DNA from: Alkalicoccus halolimnae
GTDB lineage: Bacteria > Bacillota > Bacilli > Bacillales > Salisediminibacteriaceae
Assembly (NCBI RefSeq): GCF_008014775.2
Contig: NZ_CP144914.1
Coordinates: forward strand, 2,170,001-2,234,000
Length of the DNA: 64,000 nucleotides
Direction: 5' to 3'
In this document: one piece after another, positions 29,427 to 37,293 of the stretch
Position numbering within the stretch: the stretch's first letter is position 1
How the letters are laid out: the number at the start of each line of letters is the position of its first letter
The notes under the pieces: model-generated
What the model saw: only the letters and a program-made list of their open reading frames with translations
Database searches by the model: none
Told to the model about the DNA's origin: nothing
Made by a program: the position numbers and the translations under genes

Positions 29427-30557
29427 TCACTTATAAGTAGACTCAGAAAAAATTTCATCAGCTTGTTCTACGTTTTCGTATTTTTCTTTCGAGCTCATAT
29501 CAAGTGTTCTCGTAGGGAATGCAATGCTTACTCCCTCTTCTTCCAAAATCTCCATTACCTTCATGTTAATATCTTCCTTGACTTTCATATGGGCCACCCA
29601 GCCTGTTGGTATAGTAAAGAAATAAATAAAAATATCCAGACTGCTTTCATTAAAAGTATTGAACCTCACAATAATTAATTCGTTATCTACTTCTGTATGT
29701 TCATGCAGATACCTATCAATACGATCTACACACTTTCTTACTTTGGCCACAGGTGTAGAATACAAAATCCCAATGTCAAACGTAATTAATCGTTTTCTCA
29801 TTTTCGTCCAGTTTTCAATAGGTTCATTAGAAAGGGTGGAATTGGGAACTACAATAACAGAATCGGCGAAAGTACGTATTTTTGTACTTCGGAAAGATAT
29901 ATCTTCTACAAATCCTTCAACAGAAGGAGCTTTGATCCAATCTCCGAGCGCGAAGGGTTTTTCTACAATTATAATAACTCCTCCAAAGAAATTTTTAATG
30001 GATTCCTGGGCTGCAAGGGCAAAAGCGAGGCCCCCGAGACCAAGGCCTGCTACAAATCCGGAAACATTATATTCCCATTCAGAGGCAATAATACTCAATG
30101 CCATAACCACAATAGCAAATCTCAATAGTTTAGAAACGAACGGGAGCAGAATATCATCAAATTCAATTTTCATCTTCTTGCCTACCTGCGTAAAAATCGA
30201 AGAGGTCGAAGCTGATAAATTAAACAGTCCCCAGGCTATATGGAAAATTATGAGCGTCCTAAAAACTTTATCAAAAAAATCGTGGAACGACTCGTCAAAC
30301 GGGAAGTAGACCACAGCCACAAATAACCCGATAAAAACAAAGAATGAACGCATGGGCTTTTCAAATGCCAATAAAATGTTTGACAGTATTTCAACCGATG
30401 TTTTCTTAGACAAAAAGAGAATGAATCTAAATATATATTTAGTAAATATTTTTCGGAATATCAAAAACAGTAAAAATATACCTGCGGCAATACCCAGCTG
30501 CTGCCAGGTGAAAATCCGCTGGGCTTCTGTGAGGAGCTCTGGTGTTTCTTCCAACAT
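29427..30557 (-). CDS. ykuT: MscS-family channel, YkuT-like
   Basis: A 376-residue MscS-type channel, longer than the copy at 24904. It has five hydrophobic segments in the first ~200 residues, the pore helix SGFVAGLGLGGLAFALAAQESIKNFFGG (in parts, about 178-205), then the beta domain (FALGDWIKAPSVEGFVEDISFRSTKIR in parts) and VVPNSTLSNEPIENWT. In B. subtilis ykuT lies near ykuQR (dapH and the deacetylase gene), as here. AGGGTGGTAAAG precedes the ATG. It is divergent from ktrA, mirroring the ktrC/mscS arrangement 5 kb to the left. Confidence 0.9.
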   Translation of the reverse strand: MLEETPELLTEAQRIFTWQQLGIAAGIFLLFLIFRKIFTKYIFRFILFLSKKTSVEILSNILLAFEKPMRSFFVFIGLFVAVVYFPFDESFHDFFDKVFRTLIIFHIAWGLFNLSASTSSIFTQVGKKMKIEFDDILLPFVSKLLRFAIVVMALSIIASEWEYNVSGFVAGLGLGGLAFALAAQESIKNFFGGVIIIVEKPFALGDWIKAPSVEGFVEDISFRSTKIRTFADSVIVVPNSTLSNEPIENWTKMRKRLITFDIGILYSTPVAKVRKCVDRIDRYLHEHTEVDNELIIVRFNTFNESSLDIFIYFFTIPTGWVAHMKVKEDINMKVMEILEEEGVSIAFPTRTLDMSSKEKYENVEQADEIFSESTYK

Positions 30558-30602
30558 ATATCTTTACCACCCTTACTCAATATGATTACAAAATAGTCTA
30601 CC

Positions 30603-30632
30603 TTGAAACTACCTCCGTGTAAATGCTATACT
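30603..30632 (+). promoter_or_regulatory. ktrA promoter
   Basis: TTGAAA (30603-30608) and TATACT (30627-30632) are 18 bases apart, with TGC just before the -10 box. Confidence 0.65.
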
Positions 30633-30688
30633 TTTCCGGACTAAACCATCCCTTTCATAAAGGGTATGGAGAAAAGAAGGTTGAACTC

Positions 30689-31345
30689 ATGAAAAAACAA
30701 TTTGCTATTATCGGTCTCGGCCGATTCGGATCCAGTATAAGCAAAGAACTATACCATATGGGACATGAAGTATTTGCTATTGATATTGATGAGAAAAAGG
30801 TGAATGCTGTCAAAGACTATGCTACTTCTACTTATGTAGGGAACGGAACGGATGAAGCCCTTCTCACAAATATAGGCATACGCAACTTTGATCATGTTAT
30901 TGTGGCTATCGGTGATGATATTCAGGCAAGTATACTGACGACACTTCATGTCAAAGATTTTGATGTGCCTAACGTATGGGTTAAAGCACAAAATGACTAT
31001 CACCACAAGGTACTCGAAAAAATTGGTGCCGACAGAATCTTTCACCCGGAAAAAGAAATGGGCAGCCGGATAGCAGCCTATTTAACTTCTGATACTGTAT
31101 TGGACTATATTGATCTTTCTGCGGACTACAGCATAATTGAAATGCTGGCAACAAAAAAAATCGGCGGGAAAACGCTGATCAGTCTCGATCCGAGAAAGAA
31201 TTACAGCTGCACGATCATTGCAATAAAAAAACAGGGTAAAGTAGATGTTACACCTGACCCTTCAGACCCTATTAAAGTTGGAGACATTTTAATACTTATA
31301 GGAGATAAACGGGATTTAAGAAGATTCCGGGAGGGCGAGCTTTAG
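30689..31345 (+). CDS. ktrA: Potassium uptake regulatory subunit KtrA (RCK)
   Basis: A 218-residue RCK subunit paralogous to ktrC at 24059. The Rossmann domain begins KKQFAIIGLGRFGSSISKELYHMG, with the acidic end of strand 2 (DIDEKKV); the RCK_C domain (about 135-218) follows. The two paralogues share QFA.IGLGRFG.SI, NFDHVIVAIGD and VKAQNDYHEKV-like blocks. ATG 30689 is preferred (AGAAGG upstream) over an in-frame start at 30623. The partner channel ktrB is not adjacent, unlike B. subtilis ktrAB. KtrA versus KtrC naming is therefore tentative. Confidence 0.88.
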   Translation: MKKQFAIIGLGRFGSSISKELYHMGHEVFAIDIDEKKVNAVKDYATSTYVGNGTDEALLTNIGIRNFDHVIVAIGDDIQASILTTLHVKDFDVPNVWVKAQNDYHHKVLEKIGADRIFHPEKEMGSRIAAYLTSDTVLDYIDLSADYSIIEMLATKKIGGKTLISLDPRKNYSCTIIAIKKQGKVDVTPDPSDPIKVGDILILIGDKRDLRRFREGEL

Positions 31346-31417
31346 GCAGGCTACTTGAAGAGTGAAGACATTCGTATTAATTCCGCCTCTTTCTTTTTAG
31401 TTCAGTTAAAATTCGCA

Positions 31418-31615
31418 GTTGATTAGTGCAGGAAACTTCGCTTCATCTCTGCCTTGGAGGAGAGTTCCAGGTGGGCTTCGCCCTGAGGGGTCTTCCAATC
31501 CCCTTCTTCCACGGGCACGTTTCCGCTTCATTTTGATTTTTAAATACAAAAAAGCCTGCTGGCTGAATCAAGAACGTTCAAAATTAGCAACCAGAGCCGT
31601 GGCAGAGACGCCTGA
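31418..31615 (+). repeat. R2 repeat, left part
   Basis: It resembles the 38.3 and 47.4 kb copies: CTTCGCTTCATCTCTGCC, GGAGGAGA, a CCCCTTCTTCCACGGGCACG tract, TTCCGCTTCATTTTGA, then AACGTTCAAAATTAGCAACC. It follows ktrA directly and abuts an inverted R1b piece. Confidence 0.65.
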
Positions 31616-31621
31616 GTAAGG

Positions 31622-31740
31622 TGCGAAGATCCACCCTTCACGACCGCAGGGAGCATGAAATTAGCTGTGGCCGGCCCTGCGCCCCATGGAAACGAAAGCG
31701 CACGTTTTTCGCCTCTATACGTCATTTTCAAGTTAGCCTT
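31622..31740 (-). repeat. R1b fragment, minus orientation
   Basis: Read on the minus strand it contains CGCTTTCGTTTCCATGGGG, GGGCCGGCCACAGCTAAT and TCCCTGCGGTCG. The left end AAGGCTAACTTGAAAATGAC is a diverged form of the R1b end. Confidence 0.65.
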
Positions 31741-31757
31741 ATTAATAGAAGATCGAA

Positions 31758-31803
31758 TAAAAAGAACCGGGGCTTCTTCATTCGAAGCCCCGGTTCTTTA
31801 TTT
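31758..31803 (-). terminator. Terminator of small acidic protein gene
   Basis: AAGAACCGGGGCTTC pairs with GAAGCCCCGGTTCTT around an 8-base loop, with T/A tracts on both sides. It lies 28 bases past the stop at 31831. Confidence 0.9.
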
Positions 31804-31830
31804 AATGTTTCATACGAGAACTAAAAAATT

Positions 31831-32064
31831 TTATAATTTGTTAACAGCGATAGGTTCGTTCCACTCGCAGACTTCACTTTCGTCTACGGCCTCTGGATTA
31901 ACTACTGCCCACTCAATTTCGTATTTATTATCTTCCTGATCGAGAGCATCTGCTTTATAAGTATCGCCGCTGCTGCTGACCTTTGGTTTTTGGATAGTCC
32001 GGTATTCGACCCCTTCTACATTTACTATAGTACTATTAGTGCTGTTTAATTCATCAAATTTCAT
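31831..32064 (-). CDS. Small acidic hypothetical protein
   Basis: A 77-residue acidic protein with no signal peptide or membrane segment. The layout suggests a small beta domain: VNVEGVEYRTIQKPKVSS, YKADALDQEDNKYEIEWAVVNP, and a final VCEWNEPIAV. It has one Cys and two Trp. I recognise no named family. A strong AAGGAGG site and a perfect terminator make it a real, probably well expressed, single gene. It is flanked by repeats on its 3' side. Confidence 0.8.
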   Translation of the reverse strand: MKFDELNSTNSTIVNVEGVEYRTIQKPKVSSSGDTYKADALDQEDNKYEIEWAVVNPEAVDESEVCEWNEPIAVNKL

Positions 32065-32246
32065 TAGTAAATCCTCCTTTTTTCAACGATATACTCCTTT
32101 GTACCCTAATTATTTAAAGTTAAATCATAAGATCAACAGATTCCCCTTTTTAAATAACTGTGTTAAATATATATCTATCATAATAGTTATATATTTGGCT
32201 CAATTAAATGACTTAAAAATATTTAAGAATAATCTGAAAAATACAG

Positions 32247-32276
32247 TTGACGAATAATAATAATCTGTTATACAAT
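32247..32276 (+). promoter_or_regulatory. Promoter of the BH0509-family gene
   Basis: TTGACG (32247-32252) and TACAAT (32271-32276) are 18 bases apart (TATACA at 32269 gives 16). The start codon is 50 bases downstream. Confidence 0.65.
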
Positions 32277-32325
32277 ACATTCATATTAAATAAACTGTAT
32301 TAAAACAGATGAGGGGATGATCTTT

Positions 32326-32478
32326 ATGAAAAGAATGGAAAGAGAAAACATGATTCAATTTTTGACGCGGGTTAATGGAATTACTTCAGAAAAATTGATG
32401 ATTATGACAGATGAAGATTTGGATCATACGTATACGAGAACTTATAATACGTATGAACTGTATGAGGAACTTCTCTAA
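32326..32478 (+). CDS. BH0509-family small protein
   Basis: A 50-residue protein with a GAGGGGATGATC ribosome site. It reads MKRMERENMIQFLTRVNG, then LMIMTDEDLDHTY near residues 25-37. This RE.MI.FL.....MTDEEL pattern is that of the BH0509 family of tiny Bacillaceae proteins of unknown function. A good promoter lies upstream and a stem-loop downstream, so it is a complete transcription unit. The length is short but normal for the family. Confidence 0.75.
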   Translation: MKRMERENMIQFLTRVNGITSEKLMIMTDEDLDHTYTRTYNTYELYEELL

Positions 32479-32512
32479 TAATGCAATTTTTTCAGATCCT
32501 GCACAGTTGGTA

Positions 32513-32551
32513 TCAAAGGCGTCAGGACAAACTTTGCCCTGACGCCTTAAG
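32513..32551 (+). terminator. Stem-loop after the BH0509-family gene
   Basis: AAGGCGTCAGG pairs with CCTGACGCCTT around a 10-base loop. The T run is poor. Confidence 0.6.
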
Positions 32552-32589
32552 TCTGCCTGCGGGAGGTTCTTATTTTTGATCACGATGCA

Positions 32590-32700
32590 CTGTAGAAAAT
32601 ACACTCTTCTTCGGGGGCACAGGACCGGCCTCAACTAATCGCTTCCGTCCTGCCGGAGATCTTCGACTCGTGACCCGGAGTGGCATCCTGTAAAGAATTC
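32590..32700 (+). repeat. Degenerate R1b core
   Basis: GGGGGCACAGGACCGGCCTC and TCCGTCCTGCCGGAGATCTTCGACTCGTGA in parts match the R1b core next to it at 32.8 kb. It is truncated at both ends. Confidence 0.5.
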
Positions 32701-32769
32701 TTTTTCTTGTTTTCTTATCCTGCTGATGAAACAGCTTTCGTAAAAAACAAAGGCGCCACTTTCTTCCAG

Positions 32770-33054
32770 TCTACCTTGAAAATAAAGTAGGTAAGTGATG
32801 AACGTGCGCTTTCGTTTCCATGGGGGCGCAGGACCGGCCTCAGCTGATTCCGTCCTCCCTTCGGTCGAACGGAGTGGCGCTCGTCCTGCACCCCCCTGGA
32901 GTCGCTCCATGTCCACTACAGCGCCCAGTAAAAATATAGAGCAGGAGCTGCTTTCTAATAACGAAGATTCCGTTTGATAATCAATCATTCCACCTGTATA
33001 GAGGAAAGTCTTTTCCTATAGAAGGCCATTTTCATGCCTCATGGTGCAAGGTTT
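32770..33054 (+). repeat. R1b repeat, plus orientation, long form
   Basis: It starts CTACCTTGAAAATAAAGTAG, has the core CGCTTTCGTTTCCATGGGG at about 32811, TCAGCTGATTCCGTCCTCCC and CTGGAGTCGCTCCATGTCC. It ends in a module (TTCCTATAGAAGGCCATTTT, CATGCCTCATG) also found at 43.3 kb and partly at 21.3 kb. Open frames of 60-117 codons crossing it are repeat artefacts. Confidence 0.7.
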
Positions 33055-33220
33055 CTGCATAAATGTCTCTGTTAATGCTCCGTGATGTTTATGGAGTACC
33101 TGTGGCTCTTTCCCGCCTTCCAAAGAGAAAGCATGCGGCAATCCTGTCGTTCGGAAGGAGCATCACGCCTGTCTTCAAATCTTCCGTTCTGTAAAGACAG
33201 GTGCCATGCCAGAAGATCTT
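33055..33220 (-). repeat. R2 right half, inverted
   Basis: TGTCTCTGTTAATGCTCCGT, TTTATGGAGTACCTG and TCGTTCGGAAGGA parallel the start of the inverted R2 copy at 43373, directly joined to R1b in the same order. Confidence 0.6.
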
Positions 33221-33308
33221 CAATAGATATACTGATCAAGAAGCCGCAGACGCTCTTAATACTAATACCGGATACTGTCAGCACTGTCTAATAAGGAGAG
33301 GTTTAGTT

Positions 33309-33695
33309 TTGACAAGTTATTTTTTTCTCGGATTTCAGTTTCTGCTTTTAGGAATAATTAATCACGTTGGATATTTCATAACTTCCTTTTTCGGTATCGG
33401 GATTCCTGGTAATGTTATGGGGATGCTTCTCCTTCTTATACTGCTTAGTACAAAAATACTTCCCCTCGCCTGGATTGAAAAAGGAGCAGCTCTTTTCGTT
33501 AAACACCTCGGACTCTTTTTTATTCCTATCTGTGTTGGAATCATAGCTGTAGAACCTTTAGGCGTCCAGCAGGCTTTATCATTTACAATAATCCTGCTGC
33601 TATCCACAAACACTGGAATTGTAATTACAGGAAGAATATACGAGAATTTTGGAAGGAGGAGAGAAAATGATAATAAACATAATCCTCTTTCTTAG
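33309..33695 (+). CDS. lrgA: LrgA/CidA-family holin-like membrane protein
   Basis: A 128-residue membrane protein with four hydrophobic segments of the LrgA/CidA family. The motif GIGIPGNVMGMLLLLILLSTKILPLAWIEKGA (in parts, about 28-60), then LFFIPICVGII, is typical. With LrgB it forms a pair implicated in pyruvate uptake (B. subtilis PftAB/YsbAB) and in autolysis control in staphylococci. It starts at TTG 33309, seven bases after AAGGAGAGG; upstream frame lies in the repeat region. It overlaps lrgB by 29 bases. No LytSR regulator is nearby. Confidence 0.88.
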   Translation: MTSYFFLGFQFLLLGIINHVGYFITSFFGIGIPGNVMGMLLLLILLSTKILPLAWIEKGAALFVKHLGLFFIPICVGIIAVEPLGVQQALSFTIILLLSTNTGIVITGRIYENFGRRRENDNKHNPLS

Positions 33696-34335
33696 TCTTA
33701 CTATTATCATTTATTCAATGACAAGCAAAGTATATAAACAATGGCCGCTCCCTGCCCTTACACCAGTCTTTACAAGCACACTGCTTCTAATCGGATTTTT
33801 CACTATTGGAAATATTGAATTTCAGACTTACGAGCCGACTGTCGATGCAGTAACTTTTCTGCTCGGACCTGCTACAGTTGCACTGGCAGTGCCAGTGTAT
33901 AAAAATAGAAGAATAATTATTAAACATATAAAATTATTTGTTTTCACACTTGGAATAGGTTCTCTCGTGACAATTTCTTTCACACTGCTTTTGTCACAAC
34001 TTTTACTCGTAAGCGACCAATTTACTGCTGCTCTTACAGTAAAGACAGCCACTGTTCCAATAGCTTTGGAACTAGCTGCTTTACAAAATGGAGACCCGAC
34101 AATGACTGCTGCTTTAGTAATGCTGACGGGACTTGTTGGAGCAATTGCCGGGCCCCGTCTTCTTACTTGGGCAAATGTCCATAATCCTGTTGCAAGGGGG
34201 ATAGCGGTCGGAACTATTGCCCATGGCATCGGAACTGCTCATATGATTAATGAAGGCGAACTGCAGGGCGCTTCCGCTGCTGCTGCCATGGCAGTCACCG
34301 GAATATTTTTATCTATTTTCTTTTCAGCTGTTTAA
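33667..34335 (+). CDS. lrgB: LrgB/CidB-family membrane protein
   Basis: A 222-residue membrane protein with six to seven hydrophobic segments. LrgB hallmarks are YKQWPLPALTPVFTSTLLLI early, LLGPATVALAVPVYKNR (about 77-93), KTATVPIALELA (about 136-147) and the C-terminal ARGIAVGTIAHGIGTAHMI (about 177-195). It partners LrgA in the membrane. The GGAAGGAGGAGAG ribosome site lies inside the end of lrgA, so expression is coupled. Pyruvate transport is an inference from B. subtilis homologues. Confidence 0.9.
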   Translation: MIINIILFLSLTIIIYSMTSKVYKQWPLPALTPVFTSTLLLIGFFTIGNIEFQTYEPTVDAVTFLLGPATVALAVPVYKNRRIIIKHIKLFVFTLGIGSLVTISFTLLLSQLLLVSDQFTAALTVKTATVPIALELAALQNGDPTMTAALVMLTGLVGAIAGPRLLTWANVHNPVARGIAVGTIAHGIGTAHMINEGELQGASAAAAMAVTGIFLSIFFSAV

Positions 34336-34505
34336 ATACTGTTTTTCCTCCCTCTATGCTACCCGGGGGTCATATAGAACCATTAACTTCAGCTTACTTT
34401 TCCAGCTGACGTTAATCTGGTCATGGCAGCAGAACTCGCTTGAAAATTCACAAACACTCTATATAAAAGCGTTAACAGCTGCTCGTGTTAATAAGAGATC
34501 GCAGA

Positions 34506-34537
34506 CAAAAAAAGATCTCCGCTGCTGCGGAGATCCT
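34506..34537 (-). terminator. tRNA-Val terminator
   Basis: On the minus strand AGGATCTCCG...CGGAGATCTTTTTTT is a perfect stem with a T8 run, 45 bases past the tRNA. Confidence 0.85.
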
Positions 34538-34581
34538 CTGATATTAAACAGGTTATGACCCGTTCTGAAATTATGTATTTA

Positions 34582-34656
34582 TGGTGTTCCGTACTGGATT
34601 TGAACCAGTGACCCCTTGCCTGTCAAGCAAGTGCTCTCCCGCTGAGCTAACGGAAC
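34582..34656 (-). tRNA. tRNA-Val (GAC), CCA encoded
   Basis: The minus strand reads GTTCCGTTAGCTCAG... with a 7-bp acceptor stem (GTTCCGT/ACGGAAC), the D-loop TAGCTCAGCGGGAGAGCA, the anticodon loop TTGACAG (anticodon GAC) on a CTTGC/GCAAG stem, the T arm GGTTCAAATCC and an encoded CCA. It is an isolated tRNA with its own terminator. Confidence 0.96.
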
Positions 34657-34723
34657 AAATAAGTTGGCGACAAGTAGTATAATATAACAGATATGGGATG
34701 TACGTCAACTCTTTTTAGTAAAT

Positions 34724-34900
34724 TTATTCATCATACGTATATCGGATAACGTATCGATCGTCTTTGAGCTTGCGTATTTCCACCATAGGACCTATTTCGT
34801 ATCCATTTATCCAGTTATCTTCGATTTTCGCTTTTGTACAATTAGCCTGAAATTTAGTAGTAAAAATTTGCTTCCAGTATATCCATCGTGGCCGTCCCAT
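34724..34900 (-). CDS. Small hypothetical basic protein
   Basis: A 58-residue open frame: MGRPRWIYWKQIFTTKF, then a middle with one Cys, then VEIRKLKDDRYVIRYTYDE at the end, suggesting a short beta-rich domain. GGGGTG lies about nine bases upstream of the ATG. Codon pattern and composition look protein-like, with Trp, Tyr and charged residues balanced. No family is recognised. It precedes tRNA-Val on the same strand. Confidence 0.55.
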   Translation of the reverse strand: MGRPRWIYWKQIFTTKFQANCTKAKIEDNWINGYEIGPMVEIRKLKDDRYVIRYTYDE

Positions 34901-35105
34901 ATCCTGTCACCCCGCCGTTAAAGATAAAATCATTGTTAAAAGAATAGCATCGGCAGACTGATTTATCAAGCGCCACGATTCAAATAGAATTGTTTAAATA
35001 GGGCTTAACAGCAAAGGCAGAAACCCGGTCCGGACTTTTGAAAACCGGCTTTGGTTAAGATATTTACAACCTGCATAAGGAATCTGCCCTTCCCATGTTT
35101 CATTT

Positions 35106-35666
35106 TTAAGCCATACGTTCCTCCTGATCACGATGATCGATTTCTGCCTGATCAAGCTGATCTTCCCGATCTCTCAGTCTGTGAGCAAGACGACTGGAAG
35201 CATTAGCAGCGATACTGCATATTAAATCATCAAGAAACGTATGAACCGAACCTCCAGATTTTGAATCCAGTTCTTTAATAATTCCTGTTTTCTCTTTATC
35301 AAGATAACCAAAGGTTGTAACAGCAATACTTCCATAGCCGAATACGGAACCAATGGCTATTGTTTCGTCCACCCCGAATAATCCTTCATCAGATTCGACA
35401 ATCGACTGCAGGGGTTCAGACAATTGTTTTTTCTCTGCAAGTTTATCCAATTCGATGCCTACAAGTACGGCATGATGAATCTCGCGTTTCTCCAACACAG
35501 CATCTACACTTTCAATACATTCCTCCTTGGACAATGAACCATTATAAGGAGCCTGCATCTCATAGACGATTTGTGCTATATCTTCAATGTTAATTCCTCG
35601 TTCTTTTAACAAGTCGCGCGCTGCGGTTTCTACTACGTGCGATTTAATCGGTGCCTTTTTTGCCAT
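35106..35666 (-). CDS. Phosphatidylglycerophosphatase A family protein
   Basis: A 186-residue protein with the PgpA-like fold (B. subtilis YutG type). Family signatures are VETAARDLLKERGINIEDIAQIV (in parts, about 10-32), AVLVGIELDKLAE, the FGVDETIAIGSVFGYGSIAVTTFGYLDKEKTGII block (in parts, about 100-135) and HTFLDDLICSIAANAS (about 146-161). The C-terminus is a charged tail. Catalysis on phosphatidylglycerophosphate is not proven for this subgroup. ATG 35666 follows AGGAGTGATAATC. It is divergent from yjcG. Confidence 0.85.
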   Translation of the reverse strand: MAKKAPIKSHVVETAARDLLKERGINIEDIAQIVYEMQAPYNGSLSKEECIESVDAVLEKREIHHAVLVGIELDKLAEKKQLSEPLQSIVESDEGLFGVDETIAIGSVFGYGSIAVTTFGYLDKEKTGIIKELDSKSGGSVHTFLDDLICSIAANASSRLAHRLRDREDQLDQAEIDHRDQEERMA

Positions 35667-35759
35667 GATTATCACTCCTCGTATTTCCATTTTAACATAT
35701 GTAACAGAATTGTCCGACTTTCACTAATGAAGAATTTATCTGAATTTGGAAAAGGTATT

Positions 35760-35788
35760 TTGTAAAAACGGCAAAAATGTATTATGAT
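35760..35788 (+). promoter_or_regulatory. yjcG promoter
   Basis: TTGTAA (35760-35765) and TATGAT (35783-35788) are exactly 17 bases apart, 39 bases before the start codon. Confidence 0.65.
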
Positions 35789-35826
35789 AAAAGCAAATAG
35801 GTAAGTTAACAAGGAGGTCAATTCAG

Positions 35827-36342
35827 ATGAAGTACGGCATTGCAGTTTTTCCATCCAAAAAGCTTCAGGATATAGCGAATTCGTACCGGAAACGCTATGA
35901 CATTAAATACTCCATGATCCCGCCTCACTTAACCCTTAAAGATCCTTTTGACATAAACGAAGGTGAATTAGAAGAAATGGTTGAGGAAATTCGTAATACC
36001 GCCAAAGAATGCCAGCCTTTTAAGCTTCACGTTTATAAATACAGCAGTTTTTATCCTGTGACGAATACTTTATACATGAAAGTTTCTGAAAATAAAGAAC
36101 TGCTTGAGCTTCAGGAAAAACTCGATCAAGGTCCTTTACAAAAAAAACGTGAGCATCCATTTATTCCTCATATTACGATTGGACAGGAAATGAACTATGA
36201 CGAACTTTCAGATGTGTTTGGACGTCTAAAGCTTGAATCTATTGAACATGAAGAAATGGTTGACCGTTTCTCCCTCCTTTATCAGCTTGATAACGGTGCC
36301 TGGACTGTACATGAAACTTTCTTACTGGGAAATGATGCATGA
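35827..36342 (+). CDS. yjcG: YjcG family 2H phosphoesterase
   Basis: A 171-residue protein of the 2H (2'-5' RNA ligase-like) phosphoesterase superfamily. The two catalytic HxT motifs are visible: PPHLTLKDPF (about 36-45) and FIPHITIGQ (about 113-121). The physiological substrate is unknown; relatives hydrolyse cyclic phosphodiesters. AACAAGGAGGTCA gives a strong ribosome site. Its stop overlaps the start of the yjcF-like acetyltransferase gene (ATGA), as in B. subtilis where yjcG and yjcF are neighbours. Confidence 0.92.
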   Translation: MKYGIAVFPSKKLQDIANSYRKRYDIKYSMIPPHLTLKDPFDINEGELEEMVEEIRNTAKECQPFKLHVYKYSSFYPVTNTLYMKVSENKELLELQEKLDQGPLQKKREHPFIPHITIGQEMNYDELSDVFGRLKLESIEHEEMVDRFSLLYQLDNGAWTVHETFLLGNDA

Positions 36343-36770
36343 TGATGGATGTTCGTATAGCATTGAGTGAAACGGAACGAGCGGATGTATATAAAATCCG
36401 GCGTTCTGTTTTTATTGACGAGCAGGGGGTCCCTGAATCAGTCGAAATTGATGATAAAGAAGAACAATCCATCCATTTTATTTTTTATAAAGAAAGTCAG
36501 CCTGTTGGAGCAGCCCGGTTAAGGTTGATTGATCAAGCGGCAAAAGCGGAAAGAGTCTGCATATTATCCAGTGAAAGAAGCAGTGGACTCGGTCGTTTAT
36601 TGATGGATAAAATGGAAGAAACAGCGAAACAGCGGGGGGCAGAAGTAATGAGATTAAATGCTCAAACTCATGCAGAGGCATTTTATCTTGCAATTGGCTA
36701 TACGACAGTTTCTTCCTCTCCTTTTCTGGATGCCGGTATTGAACATGTTACGATGGAAAAACGTCTTTAA
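36339..36770 (+). CDS. yjcF: GNAT-family acetyltransferase, YjcF-like
   Basis: A 143-residue GCN5-related N-acetyltransferase. The acetyl-CoA fold is visible: VYKIRRSVFIDEQGVPES (ElaA/YjcF-type start, about 17-34), PVGAARLRL (strand 4), then RSSGLGRLLMDKMEE (pyrophosphate loop, about 80-94) and LNAQTHAEAFYLAIGY (about 106-121). The substrate is not predictable. It overlaps yjcG by four bases and is translated with it. The downstream region is an R1b/R2 repeat cluster. Confidence 0.88.
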   Translation: MMMDVRIALSETERADVYKIRRSVFIDEQGVPESVEIDDKEEQSIHFIFYKESQPVGAARLRLIDQAAKAERVCILSSERSSGLGRLLMDKMEETAKQRGAEVMRLNAQTHAEAFYLAIGYTTVSSSPFLDAGIEHVTMEKRL

Positions 36771-36789
36771 TTTATTTGCGTTTTTAAAC

Positions 36790-36895
36790 AGAAAGCTGCC
36801 TTGAAAATAAAGTAGATAAGCTATGAGCGGGCGCTTTTGTTTCCATGGCGACGCTTTCCGGGCGGGCCGGACTCAGCTCATTCCGTAAAACCGGG
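36790..36895 (+). repeat. Truncated R1b, plus orientation
   Basis: GCTGCCTTGAAAATAAAGTA, CGCTTTTGTTTCCATGGCG and GGGCGGGCCGGACTCAGCTC match the left third of R1b. The copy then stops where R2 sequence begins. Confidence 0.7.
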
Positions 36896-37045
36896 GCCAA
36901 GGCGATTTTTCGAGTCGCCTGCGGAAAAAGAAAGCGGAAAGATCCCCCCCGACGTCAGGGAATCCGTATGCTTTCTCCGCGGCAGGCGGAAGAGCTGCAG
37001 CCCCTCCAATAACAAAACGGAGCTTTAGCAGAGCCAAACAGAAAG
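36896..37045 (+). repeat. R2 right half, plus orientation
   Basis: It contains CTGCGGAAAAAGAAAGCGG, AGGCGGAAGAGCTGCAGCC and the end AACGGAGCTTTAGCAGAG, the reverse of the R2 end at 43373. It is fused to truncated R1b. Confidence 0.65.
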
Positions 37046-37065
37046 AATTTTCAGGAGGCTGTATA

Positions 37066-37105
37066 ACCCAAAAAAAGCTGCTATTTACAGCAGCTTTTTT
37101 TGGGT
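37066..37105. terminator. Bidirectional terminator
   Basis: AACCCAAAAAAAGCTGCT pairs perfectly with AGCAGCTTTTTTTGGGTT around a 6-base loop, between converging yjcF and the nitroreductase gene. Confidence 0.88.
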
Positions 37106-37293
37106 TATTTTTATTAAACACATTATTCGTATATCGTGTTTCGTCATTCTACTGCACTTATCGTGTATTTGCTTCCCTTCTACCATTAGTTTCTTGAGCT
37201 CAGTTTACCCCGCAGCTATAAGGATATAATAGGATTTCATTCTGCAGTTTGAGAATACATTTTAATCATTGCTGAAACAGCTGGCTCATTAAA

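Noticed and set aside
33924..33980. lrgB as part of a toxin or phage lysis cassette
   Set aside because: No phage genes, endolysin or integrase are nearby; the LrgA/LrgB pair is chromosomal and typical of bacilli.
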